Shown: positions 1-7,885 of the stretch, piece by piece
How positions within the stretch are numbered: position 1 is the first letter of the stretch
Layout: every line of letters begins with the position of its first letter
Notes under the pieces: generated by a model
What the model saw: only the letters and a program-made list of their open reading frames with translations
Databases searched by the model: none
Told to the model about the DNA's origin: nothing
Source: Paenibacillus plantarum
Lineage (GTDB): Bacteria > Bacillota > Bacilli > Paenibacillales > NBRC-103111
NCBI RefSeq assembly: GCF_013141695.1
Contig: NZ_WHNY01000040.1
Location: 186,001-250,000, forward strand
Direction of reading: 5' to 3'
DNA: 64,000 bases
Program-made: the position numbers and the translations under genes

Positions 1-789
1 CGCATCTTCCGGTTTGGAAATAGCGAATTGATAGCCTTTGGACGCTGCAGCAACGAACGCTTTAACGATTTCTGGCTTCGTTGAGATCATCTTCTCATTT
101 GTCGCCAATACCGGCGTATAATAATCCAGTTTATCCGAATATTTGTTCAAATAAATCATGTTCATTGGCTCACCACGCAATTCCGCATCAACACCTGTCC
201 AAGCATAGTAAATCCATGCGAAATCAATATCGCGTTTGACCGCTGTAAAATAATCCGCATCGCCGATATTAACCATTTTCACTTTCGTGGCATCAGCCTT
301 TTCCGATTGCATCAAGGATTCAATCATGGCACTTTCTGAAGGAGCACCCCAACCGCCATACGATTTGTTCTCGAAATCCTTCGGTGTTTTGATATTCTTC
401 GCGACCGGTGAAGCAAAGCCAGATGTATTATGTTGAATAACTGCAGCAATCGATACTAATGGTACGCCTTGAATTCGGCCTTGCGTAATGCTTTCTTGAT
501 AGCTCACACCAAACTCTGCTGCGCCAGAAGCGATCATCGTATCCGCTCCACCTTCGCCAGGGGCAATGATTTGCACGTTTAAGCCCTCTTGCTCAAAAAA
601 TCCTTGATCCTTCGCGACATACAGCCCCGTGTGATTCGTATTTGGCGTCCAGTCAAGGACAACTTTCACATCGGTTAGCTTTTTGGCTCCCTCTGTCGGT
701 TGAACTGACTTCGCTGAATCATTACCGCAGCCTGCCATTAACACAGTAAAGCTGACTAGCATAAGTGGTGCAATTTTGTTCCATTTCAT
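1..789 (-). CDS. thiY: Thiamine-precursor ABC transporter substrate-binding lipoprotein, NMT1/THI5 family, 3' end cut by the window
   Basis: The first 263 codons are present and the C-terminus lies outside the window. The protein starts MKWNKIAPLML and has a lipobox LMAGC with Cys21, so it should be a membrane-anchored extracellular binding protein. The block DWTPNTNHTGLYVAKDQGFF followed by APGEGGADTMIASGAAEF is typical of the NMT1/THI5 family, which binds pyrimidine precursors of thiamine; ThiY binds formyl-aminopyrimidine. The assignment is supported by a TPP riboswitch and terminator directly upstream on the same strand. Partner permease and ATPase genes would be expected downstream, to the left of the window. 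The exact ligand (HMP, FAMP or thiamine) cannot be read from the sequence. Confidence 0.82.
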   Translation of the reverse strand, partial: MKWNKIAPLMLVSFTVLMAGCGNDSAKSVQPTEGAKKLTDVKVVLDWTPNTNHTGLYVAKDQGFFEQEGLNVQIIAPGEGGADTMIASGAAEFGVSYQESITQGRIQGVPLVSIAAVIQHNTSGFASPVAKNIKTPKDFENKSYGGWGAPSESAMIESLMQSEKADATKVKMVNIGDADYFTAVKRDIDFAWIYYAWTGVDAELRGEPMNMIYLNKYSDKLDYYTPVLATNEKMISTKPEIVKAFVAAASKGYQFAISKPEDA

Positions 790-834
790 ACTTGGTTTCC
801 CTCTCCTCTTATCTCTATATAACCATAAGAAAAA

Positions 835-853
835 GCCCCCGTTATCCGGGAGC
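835..853 (-). terminator. Intrinsic terminator of the TPP riboswitch
   Basis: On the minus strand GCTCCCG pairs with CGGGGGC around a GATAA loop and is followed by five T residues (830-834). It lies between the TPP aptamer and the thiY start codon. That position fits transcriptional attenuation, in which TPP binding favours this hairpin. Confidence 0.8.
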
Positions 854-907
854 GCCATGTGTAGAAAATGATATGTCCAAACGAAACAATCGTTGGATGT
901 GCATTTA

Positions 908-1003
908 TATGAGATCTCTACGCTGGCATTACCCAGATCAGATAAACGGTTAGTGACAATGACGGTCACAATCTCAGCCTGACTTCTCAAGCCCCCGTGG
1001 TTT
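908..1003 (-). ncRNA. TPP riboswitch (THI element)
   Basis: Read on the minus strand the segment contains the conserved THI-box pieces in order: a GGGGGC 5' strand, GGCTGAGA, then CTGATCTGGGTAATGCCAGC and GTAGAGA. These are the diagnostic pyrimidine- and pyrophosphate-sensing helices of the TPP aptamer. The terminator at 835-853 and the thiY start at 789 follow. High TPP is predicted to switch off the transporter gene. Confidence 0.95.
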
Positions 1004-1079
1004 TCTTATTTGGTTAGTTTCTAACATACCGCATGTTTCGACAAAATGCAAACAATTGCTAACCGATATCGAATTTTAG

Positions 1080-2771
1080 CTAATCAATTACTGCCAATGA
1101 ACTCTGGTTTTCGAGCGTCTCACGACCACTCTCAAGAAAGCCATTTTCCATGGCATAGAGCTTCAAAGCAATTTGCAATTGTAACCGATCATCTGCATCT
1201 TGCAGATCCACACCGAGCAGTTCTTTCACTCTTTCCAAGCGATATATGACCGTATTGTGATGTGTATACAGCTTTTGCGCAGTTTTACGAACATTCTCGT
1301 GTTGTTCGAAATACGTCAAGAGCGTGTGAATCAACGCGCTTTGGTGCTTCCAATCGTACGTTTCCAGAGGAGCAATCCACTCTTCTCGAAATTTCGTTAA
1401 CTCACGTCCGTGCGGGAGCAGGTACAAGATTTTATAAATCCCTAAGTCATCGTAGCTAATCCACTCCTGCTCCATGCCGTAAATCTGACTAATCGTATAT
1501 ACATTAACTGCTTGCAGATAGCTGTCGTTCACTTGCTCGGCGGATTTCACCATTTTTCCTAGGCAAAAGGAGAATGAAAACGGGGAGTGTGTGCTGTGCA
1601 CTTCCTGCAAGGCCGCCCTTAATCGTTGTTTAAGCTCTTTTTCCTGTAGACTTATCTCTGAGTTTAACAACACAACTAATCGATCATCGATGATCGAATA
1701 TAGCAAATCACGGCTGCGCAGCGATTCTTGTTGGCGCAATTGTTGTACAATTCGCTTGAGCTGGAGCGCGTTTGGAGCTGCTGACAGCCATCGAACGAGG
1801 ACAACATGGAAATTGCCATGATGATCAATCGGGCATCCGCATGCTTCCGCACGCAAATCCAAGTCTCTTCGCGTACCTATACGACCAACGAGCCAGTCTT
1901 GTAGAAACTGATCAATATATTTCGCTTCCACTTCTCGTCTGGCGTAAATGTTCATCATCTCCAAATGAATCAGCACCCCTACCCGTTCTAGCGTCAAGGT
2001 GTCTATCGGAGATAATTCCTGGTGCCATTCCAGCAGCAGAAGGAAGGATTCAGCGCCAATCTGTTCTTTGATCTTCGTTACCGTTATTTTTACTTCCCGC
2101 TCCCTGATCTTGAGCGAATGCATACCTTGTTTGCTATTTTGCTGCAGCTGTTCCAGCGTCAATCGCTTATTCAAACCCATTTCTTGCGCGAGCTGCGCTG
2201 TTGAACGAGATACGTGAAGTTTACCGACTGAGCTTAGTAATAAGATCGGGTTCGCAAGCTCCTCTTCGACATAGGCTAACAGATCTTCTAATCCTTTCCC
2301 TTCCAAAAGCAGCTCTGAAAATCGTTGAAATCGCCGCTGCAAGAGGGCCAGCTGGGCAGCTTCATGCACGAGGACACGTTCCATGACTTCACGCACAACC
2401 TCCGAGAAAACCGTACCTGGCGGCAACTCTATGATTGGAAATTGGTATCGCTCGGCCACTTCAAGCACGCGCGGTGGAATTTCATCCAGAAACCGTTTTG
2501 TTTTGATCCCTAACGCAGCGCCCCCCTTCTCCACAAGTTGAGGAATCAACTCTGCGAAAGCGCTCGGGTCATCACGAAAAGGATATCCCGTTGAGATCAG
2601 AAATTCGCCTGGCATGACCCAGTCAATCACATCGGGAACTTCCATGACGTTGACACGTATGACTGCCGTTTCTAATCCAAGACGACCAGCAAGCACCTTG
2701 GAGCCAGCTAGATGCGGCATACCAAGCAAATCTCGGCAGATTAACCCATGTCCCGCTTGCTGCACACTCAT
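1080..2771 (-). CDS. PucR-family transcriptional regulator
   Basis: A 563-aa protein with an N-terminal PucR domain (about residues 10-130, including VNVMEVPDVIDWVMPGEFL), a central region resembling the CdaR/PucR GGDEF-like domain, and a C-terminal PucR-type helix-turn-helix near residues 490-545 (ENVRKTAQKLYTHHNTVIYR). The family usually activates catabolic genes for purines or other nitrogenous or organic compounds in response to a pathway ligand. An AAGGAGG site lies 8 nt before the ATG. The stop of the neighbouring hydrolase is only 15 nt upstream, so this is probably the last gene of the transporter/hydrolase operon and its local regulator. The ligand is unknown. Confidence 0.9.
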   Translation of the reverse strand: MSVQQAGHGLICRDLLGMPHLAGSKVLAGRLGLETAVIRVNVMEVPDVIDWVMPGEFLISTGYPFRDDPSAFAELIPQLVEKGGAALGIKTKRFLDEIPPRVLEVAERYQFPIIELPPGTVFSEVVREVMERVLVHEAAQLALLQRRFQRFSELLLEGKGLEDLLAYVEEELANPILLLSSVGKLHVSRSTAQLAQEMGLNKRLTLEQLQQNSKQGMHSLKIREREVKITVTKIKEQIGAESFLLLLEWHQELSPIDTLTLERVGVLIHLEMMNIYARREVEAKYIDQFLQDWLVGRIGTRRDLDLRAEACGCPIDHHGNFHVVLVRWLSAAPNALQLKRIVQQLRQQESLRSRDLLYSIIDDRLVVLLNSEISLQEKELKQRLRAALQEVHSTHSPFSFSFCLGKMVKSAEQVNDSYLQAVNVYTISQIYGMEQEWISYDDLGIYKILYLLPHGRELTKFREEWIAPLETYDWKHQSALIHTLLTYFEQHENVRKTAQKLYTHHNTVIYRLERVKELLGVDLQDADDRLQLQIALKLYAMENGFLESGRETLENQSSLAVID

Positions 2772-2786
2772 CGTAATCGGCCTCCT

Positions 2787-3476
2787 TTATATAACTTTAT
2801 CGTGATTCAACGCCGCAATCCAATCATCAGCCCAGCCGACCCAGCCGAAAATGCCGCCCTGCTGGTGCACCATACGGATCGCGGCCTCCTGGTCCGCGGG
2901 GTCAAAAGCCGCTGTCCCGTCCTCCAGGACGAGACACTCATACCCGCGATCGTTCGCTTCGCGAAGCGTCGTATGTACACAGACGTGCGTAGTCACGCCC
3001 GTCAGCACAAGCGATGCGATGCCCCGCGCCTGCAGCAGCGCATCAAGCTCTGTCCGGTAAAAGGCCCCTTTACCGGACTTATCAATGACGAGCTCGCCCT
3101 CGGCGGGCGCGAGCTCACTAACAATCTCGTGCCCGCGCTCGCCGCGCACGAGTATACGCCCCATCGGCCCCGCGTCGCCGATGCCTGCCCCTTGAAGCTG
3201 GCTGCGCCGCAGCTTCGTCGGCGGACAATCCGAGAGGTCGGGCAGATGCCCCTCTCGGGTGTGCACGACCAGCACGCCATGTTCGCGACAAGCTGCCAGC
3301 ACCTGCTGCAGCTTCGGAATGATGGCCCGTGTCTGGGAAATATCATTTCCCAGCAGCTCACCGAACCCGCCCGGTGAGCAAAAGTCATTCTGCATGTCAA
3401 TAACGACAAGCGCAGTGGTGCGCTTGTCGCATTGGAAGTGGAATGGCTTGGCTGTAAGCTTCACATTCTCAGACAT
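2787..3476 (-). CDS. Cysteine hydrolase, isochorismatase superfamily, biuret-hydrolase-like (paralog 1)
   Basis: A 229-aa protein starting MSENVKL; the longer upstream reading frame overlaps the cupin gene and has no RBS. The isochorismatase-fold catalytic triad is visible as Asp27 (VVIDMQND), Lys133 (IDKSGKG) and Cys166 (TTHVCVHTT). A QQGG stretch with Gln206 matches the position that, as I recall, holds biuret in Rhizobium BiuH. It is clearly paralogous to the protein encoded at 4006-4689. Its start overlaps the stop of the cupin gene by 8 nt, so translation is probably coupled. By eye the coding region is markedly more GC-rich than its neighbours. The substrate is inferred to be biuret or another ureide or amide. 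Other CSHase amidases remain possible. Confidence 0.85.
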   Translation of the reverse strand: MSENVKLTAKPFHFQCDKRTTALVVIDMQNDFCSPGGFGELLGNDISQTRAIIPKLQQVLAACREHGVLVVHTREGHLPDLSDCPPTKLRRSQLQGAGIGDAGPMGRILVRGERGHEIVSELAPAEGELVIDKSGKGAFYRTELDALLQARGIASLVLTGVTTHVCVHTTLREANDRGYECLVLEDGTAAFDPADQEAAIRMVHQQGGIFGWVGWADDWIAALNHDKVI

Positions 3477-3924
3477 TCGGCTTCGCTTCTGAAGCTTTCG
3501 GATGTCCGTAGACTGTCGCATCCACAAGATAGGTTTGAAAAAAGCTATTGCTCGGCACATTCGCATCTGCGGGTAAGAAGATGCTGATTTGCTCCGTCGG
3601 TTGCGTATCATCATTGGCTACAGAATGAATCGTTAGCGCTGGAACATGAAATGTATCACCAGCCTGATAGCTGACCCACTCACCGTTACACAGCAGTTTC
3701 ACCTTACCGACAGTGATATGAATGACTTCCACGACATCATGGTAGTGCGGCAGCACCTGACCGCCAACACCAATCCGCTCCCATAAGATGGAGCTAACTC
3801 GAACGCCTAAAGCATCCGCGAGTGCTGCATCCATAATTTCCCTGTGGTAGAGTTCCGGATGTGCCGCAATCGGTGTCCATGGTAATGGTTCACCTCGTAA
3901 AACGGTTGTTTCTCGTGCTAGCAT
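3469..3924 (-). CDS. Small cupin-domain protein
   Basis: A 151-aa single cupin. The start is set at ATG 3924 (MLARETT) because GGAGG lies 6 nt upstream; an ATG at 3930 abuts the RBS. The metal-binding pattern is visible as His60, His62 and Glu66 (LPHYHDVVEVIH) with His100 in the second motif (VPALTIHSV). Cupins of this size are either enzymes acting on small polar metabolites (for example ureidoglycine aminohydrolase in ureide catabolism) or sensors. It sits between two biuret-hydrolase-like genes, which argues for a metabolic role in the same pathway, but I cannot name the reaction. Confidence 0.8.
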   Translation of the reverse strand: MLARETTVLRGEPLPWTPIAAHPELYHREIMDAALADALGVRVSSILWERIGVGGQVLPHYHDVVEVIHITVGKVKLLCNGEWVSYQAGDTFHVPALTIHSVANDDTQPTEQISIFLPADANVPSNSFFQTYLVDATVYGHPKASEAKPNV

Positions 3925-4005
3925 TGACATCCTCCATTCATGATTGCATCTTCGTACTTGCCTTTGTTTCCTTAGCGGTGAGCAATTAGTGTTACCCCAC
4001 AACAT

Positions 4006-4689
4006 TCACAATCTTCTCAGAACCTCTATCACCTGTTCAGAGTGCGCAACAGCACCAAACACGCCACCTTGCATCGTAATCATTTTTAAAGCAGCCTCAT
4101 GATTCCCAGGGTCAGTTGCACCTGTACAGTCCGAAATTAACAAGCATTCATATCCTCGATCATTGGCATCTCGCATCGTTGTATGTACACACACATCCGT
4201 CGTAATTCCTGTTAAGATGAGGTGCGTAATGCCTTTGGTACGTAAAAGCAAATCCAAATCCGTGGCATAGAAGCTCCCTTTGCCCGGTTTATCAATGATC
4301 AACTCGCCGTCAATCGGAGCAAGTTCCTCAATGATTTGCCACCCAGGTTCACCTCGAATGAGGATTCTTCCTGCCGGTCCTGACGAACCGATTTCCGCGC
4401 CAATTTGCTTGCTTCGCCAGCGCTTATTCGCCGGTAAATCCGAGAGATCAGGCCGATGGCCCTCTCTCGTATGAATAACCGTGAAACCAGGTATAGCACG
4501 CACTTCAGCCAGCAGCCTTTTGATCGGCTCAATCGTTCGTGCTGTCAATGAAAGATCGTATCCCATACGATCTACATACCCACCTTTTCCACAGAAATCA
4601 ATCTGCATATCAATGATGAGAAGGGCCATTTTCGCTGGAATCAGCTCATTATCATAGGGCCACGCGTACGGTACGGCTTCAATGTTCAT
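4006..4689 (-). CDS. Cysteine hydrolase, isochorismatase superfamily, biuret-hydrolase-like (paralog 2)
   Basis: A 227-aa protein starting [13 protein letters not shown], with AAGGAG 9 nt upstream of ATG 4689. The N-terminal PYAWPYD, the stretch [18 protein letters not shown], and the blocks [19 protein letters not shown] and [10 protein letters not shown] strongly recall the biuret hydrolase BiuH of Rhizobium. Catalytic residues are Asp27, Lys134 and Cys167 (TTDVCVHTT); a MQGGVFG segment keeps the glutamine linked to biuret binding. BiuH converts biuret to allophanate and ammonia. No cyanuric acid hydrolase or allophanate hydrolase is in the window, so the full route is not proven. It is followed by the cupin gene about 80 nt downstream. 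Confidence 0.88.
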   Translation of the reverse strand: MNIEAVPYAWPYDNELIPAKMALLIIDMQIDFCGKGGYVDRMGYDLSLTARTIEPIKRLLAEVRAIPGFTVIHTREGHRPDLSDLPANKRWRSKQIGAEIGSSGPAGRILIRGEPGWQIIEELAPIDGELIIDKPGKGSFYATDLDLLLRTKGITHLILTGITTDVCVHTTMRDANDRGYECLLISDCTGATDPGNHEAALKMITMQGGVFGAVAHSEQVIEVLRRL

Positions 4690-4720
4690 GGGATCAACTC
4701 CTTGCTCATATTTCGCTAGA

Positions 4721-5859
4721 TTATTTAGGAATACTGCCGATAACACCCTCAACGAAATAATCCGTCGCTTCGAGTTTATCCAGCTCAAGCTTAGCTCCCG
4801 CTTCAATTTTGACAGCACCCTTTTGATCTTTGACAGGTCCATTGAATGGATTCAGCGTGCCAGCGACTAGATCCGCTTTGCCTTTGTCCACGAGCTTCTT
4901 CACATCATCAGCCACCGCACTGCCGTAAGAGGTCAACTGAACGACATTATCTTTGAGTTGTCCGCGATATTTCCCATCATATTTACTGCCTTTAAACGTA
5001 CCTGCTATGCCCGTTTTCACCATATCCACATAGAGATCGGACCAATTCCATATCGAGCCTGTAATCCAGCCTTTAGGAGCGAGAACGGAGGCTTCTGCAT
5101 GATAGCCAACAGAGAGCGCACCGCGTCTTTCCGCTGTTTCTATCACTGTTTTCGTACAATCCTGATGCTGCGACAGCACATCGATGCCCTGATCAATCAT
5201 ACTGTTCGCTGCATTCGCTTGCTGCGCAGGATCGCACCAACTGCCCGTAAATACAACAGTCGTAGTCGCACTTGGATTAACCGATTTGGCACCAAGCTCG
5301 AAGGCGTTAACGTTTAGCAACACCTGAGGAATCGGCACAGAAACGATATACCCCAACTTGCCGGATTTGGACATTTTGCCAGCAGCAATCCCTGCTAAAT
5401 AGACCGGCTCCCAGATCGTACCAAAGTAGGTTCCTAAATTAGCAGCTGTTTTCAAACCACCTTGATGATGAACAGCACATCTGGATGACGCTTCGCTACA
5501 TTCAAAGCAGGATCTAAATGACCATACGAAGTTGGAAATATAATTTTAGCTCCATTCCGTATCATCTCTTCCATTACGCGCTCAGCTTCTGCGGTTTCGG
5601 GGACATTTTCGCTGCGCAGCACCTTTAAATCAGGAAAAGCTTTCTCTACACCTTGACTGCCAATATAAGCCGCTTGATTGTAGCCGTAATCATCTTTCGC
5701 GCCAACGAAGATAAAGCCAACCGCCTTCCCTCCTGTGCCTGCCGCTCCACCGCTCACTGTTGTAGAAGCAGGCGAGGAAGTTGAACTACAGGCCGCAAGG
5801 GACACTGATACAATGAGTGAACTAGCAATGAGTCTCAACTTTTTCCCAATGAATCGCAT
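4721..5859 (-). pseudogene. BMP/PnrA-family ABC transporter substrate-binding lipoprotein, interrupted by a one-base frameshift
   Basis: Two adjoining reading frames, 5452-5859 (135 codons) and 4721-5455 (244 codons, opening on TTG), together give a normal BMP lipoprotein of about 380 residues. The first carries a signal peptide with lipobox LAAC (Cys24) and the family N-terminus; the second begins LKTAANLGTYFG and carries the rest. At 5461-5472 the minus strand reads TTCATCATCAAGG, where family members encode LFIHQGG. One missing base (expected TTCATCCATCAAGG) explains the break. It is either a real inactivating mutation or a sequencing error. The lipoprotein would feed the permeases and ATPase just upstream, as NupN does for NupOPQ in guanosine uptake. 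Confidence 0.85.
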
Positions 5860-5924
5860 GGTTAAAGACCTCCACTATCCTATTTTTTTATCTAATCCAA
5901 ACGTTCTCCCGACTCTCTTCCTAC

Positions 5925-6839
5925 TCAACCACCCCCTGCACCTGTGAAAACTTTGGACAAGCCTTCAGGCATCTGACTTCGCTGCTTGCGAGCTACCAAA
6001 TACAACGCAACCAACGTAATCACATAAGGTGTCATGAATAACAGAAATGGAGAAATATCATACCCTTGTTGTTGTATAACGAGCTGCAAAGCTTGCGCTC
6101 CACCAAATAGATAAGCTCCCAATAGTGCTTTGGCCGGCCTCCAGGCTGCGAAAATTACGAGGGCAACGGCTACGATCCCTTTTCCTTGGGTCATATTTTC
6201 AACCCAGGTATGCGTGTAGGCTGTAGACAGCTGAGCACCGCCTATCCCTGCAAGAAAGCCACCTGCCATCACCGCACAATACCGAATTAATTTAGGTGAG
6301 AAACCATAGGTGAAGACGACTTCCTCCCGTTCACCGGTTGCCCGAAGAATAACCCCAATCCTTGTTTTGAAAATTAGAAACCAAAGTGTAGGTACGAGAA
6401 GTATCGAGATGTACGTTAATCCATCATGCTGGAATAACAGCGGTCCTACGAAAGGGATTTTGGATAGGAATGGAATTGCAATGGGCTCGAAGCCATTGAT
6501 TTGTTTGTTCACGAAGCCCCGCCCCAAGAAGGAAGTTAAGCCGATCGCGAAGAACATGACGGTTAATCCGCTGGCTAACGCATTGGCTTTGCGAGAGATA
6601 ACCAGAAAGGCGTGAATGAGTGCAAGTAGGGCGCCAAAGAGCCCACCTGCTAATGCTCCCAGCCACGGATTCCCACTCCATACGGTGACTGCAAAAGCTC
6701 CCAACGCACCGCCTAACATGGAACCCTCCGTTCCAAGGTTAACGACACCTGCTCTCTCCGCAATCAATTCGCCTAAGCTAGCATAAAGCACAGATGTTCC
6801 TGCTCGGATAGCTCCAGTACCGATATCTACGACGTTCAT
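5925..6839 (-). CDS. ABC transporter permease, NupQ/YufQ-like
   Basis: A 304-aa polytopic membrane protein of the BPD_transp_2 (branched-chain/ribose/nucleoside) family. Its start, through LIAERAGVVNLGTEGSML, is the conserved opening of the YufQ/NupQ permeases. It carries many hydrophobic helices and a terminal basic stretch. The ATG overlaps the end of the other permease gene by 4 nt (ATGA), showing tight translational coupling. It forms the heterodimeric channel with the protein encoded at 6836-7885. In Bacillus the closest characterised system imports guanosine; here the linked amidohydrolases suggest a nucleobase, ureide or related nitrogen compound. Confidence 0.9.
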   Translation of the reverse strand: MNVVDIGTGAIRAGTSVLYASLGELIAERAGVVNLGTEGSMLGGALGAFAVTVWSGNPWLGALAGGLFGALLALIHAFLVISRKANALASGLTVMFFAIGLTSFLGRGFVNKQINGFEPIAIPFLSKIPFVGPLLFQHDGLTYISILLVPTLWFLIFKTRIGVILRATGEREEVVFTYGFSPKLIRYCAVMAGGFLAGIGGAQLSTAYTHTWVENMTQGKGIVAVALVIFAAWRPAKALLGAYLFGGAQALQLVIQQQGYDISPFLLFMTPYVITLVALYLVARKQRSQMPEGLSKVFTGAGGG

Positions 6840-7885
6840 GCTTGCTTCCTCCTGCCGACGGCTAGAATAGCGAATAGGACAAAAGCCATAAGGATCTGCA
6901 CGGAGGAGGCTGGCAGTCCACTATTCATTTCAAGCGAGTTCCCGGCAACACTGATCATTCCGATGATAAAAGAAGTCGCAACCAGCCATAACGGGTGATT
7001 CCATGCCATCCATGAGGCCAAGAAGCCTAAATAGCCATAATTCATACCTGTGGTCGGGCGAAGCCGTCCTTCAATTCCGGTAATTTCAATCATGCCTGCA
7101 ATACCTGCCAAAGCCCCCGCAGCGATTAAAACCCAGAACTGGATGCTCGTATCTTGTAACCCAGCACGCTTGGCTGCCAGGACATTACCACCGACGACAC
7201 GAATTTGGAAACCTAAACGGGTATGGGTAATGAGGAACCAGACGACAGCTGCTAGGATGAATGCGAGACCGATACCAACATGTACGCGGCTGGAGCTTGA
7301 GAACGTAAGTAAACGAAGTTGTCCGGCGAGTTCTTTGGAGAAAGGCCAATTGAAAGAGGCAGGATCCTTGAGGAGACTATGTACGAAGAAGCCAATCGTG
7401 AAGTAAGCCACATAATTCAAAAGCAACGTTGTGATGGTTTCATTCATTTTACCTTTCACTTTGCCAACAGCAGCAATCGCAGCCCAACATGCGCCGCCTA
7501 GTGCGCCAACGATAACGAGGATGGGGACGCCAATCCACCCGGGAACGGAAGGCAACAGGTACACACCAACTGCGGTAACAGTGAGAGCGCCTATGGCTAA
7601 CTGGCCTTCACCGCCTACATTAATCATCCCCGCCTTCGCGGGCAGTGCTGCTGCGAGAGCTGTTAGAATGAACGGTGTGGCTTTGATCACCACTTCCCCA
7701 AACCCATACATATCACCGAATGTCGAACGAAGCATCGTGCCATACATCGTGATGGGATTAACACCTGAAGCAAGTAGAAATATCGCAAAAGCTAGAAGCG
7801 GTGTGATGACCACCAGCGCGGGAGTAAGAATAACTCCCCATTTGGGCTTTACGGATCGTTGTTCCAGAGGCAAAATCACACTCAT
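6836..7885 (-). CDS. ABC transporter permease, NupP/YufP-like
   Basis: A 349-aa inner-membrane permease with about nine hydrophobic segments. The segment LTALAAALPAKAGMINVGGE is the conserved motif of NupP/YufP-type BPD_transp_2 permeases. Its start overlaps the ATPase gene by 4 nt and its end overlaps the second permease by 4 nt, so the three are cotranslated. It pairs with the 304-aa permease. The N-terminus carries a long transmembrane entry typical of the larger of the two Nup permeases. Substrate specificity cannot be inferred from the permease alone. Confidence 0.9.
   Translation of the reverse strand: MSVILPLEQRSVKPKWGVILTPALVVITPLLAFAIFLLASGVNPITMYGTMLRSTFGDMYGFGEVVIKATPFILTALAAALPAKAGMINVGGEGQLAIGALTVTAVGVYLLPSVPGWIGVPILVIVGALGGACWAAIAAVGKVKGKMNETITTLLLNYVAYFTIGFFVHSLLKDPASFNWPFSKELAGQLRLLTFSSSSRVHVGIGLAFILAAVVWFLITHTRLGFQIRVVGGNVLAAKRAGLQDTSIQFWVLIAAGALAGIAGMIEITGIEGRLRPTTGMNYGYLGFLASWMAWNHPLWLVATSFIIGMISVAGNSLEMNSGLPASSVQILMAFVLFAILAVGRRKQA

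Noticed and set aside
2748..3377. A 209-codon plus-strand ORF
   Set aside because: It lies opposite the cysteine hydrolase gene, which has catalytic motifs, RBS and operon context; it is a GC-driven shadow.
5452..5859. Separate small lipoprotein gene (135 aa)
   Set aside because: Its sequence is the N-terminal third of a BMP lipoprotein and the remainder follows in another frame, so a frameshift explains it better.
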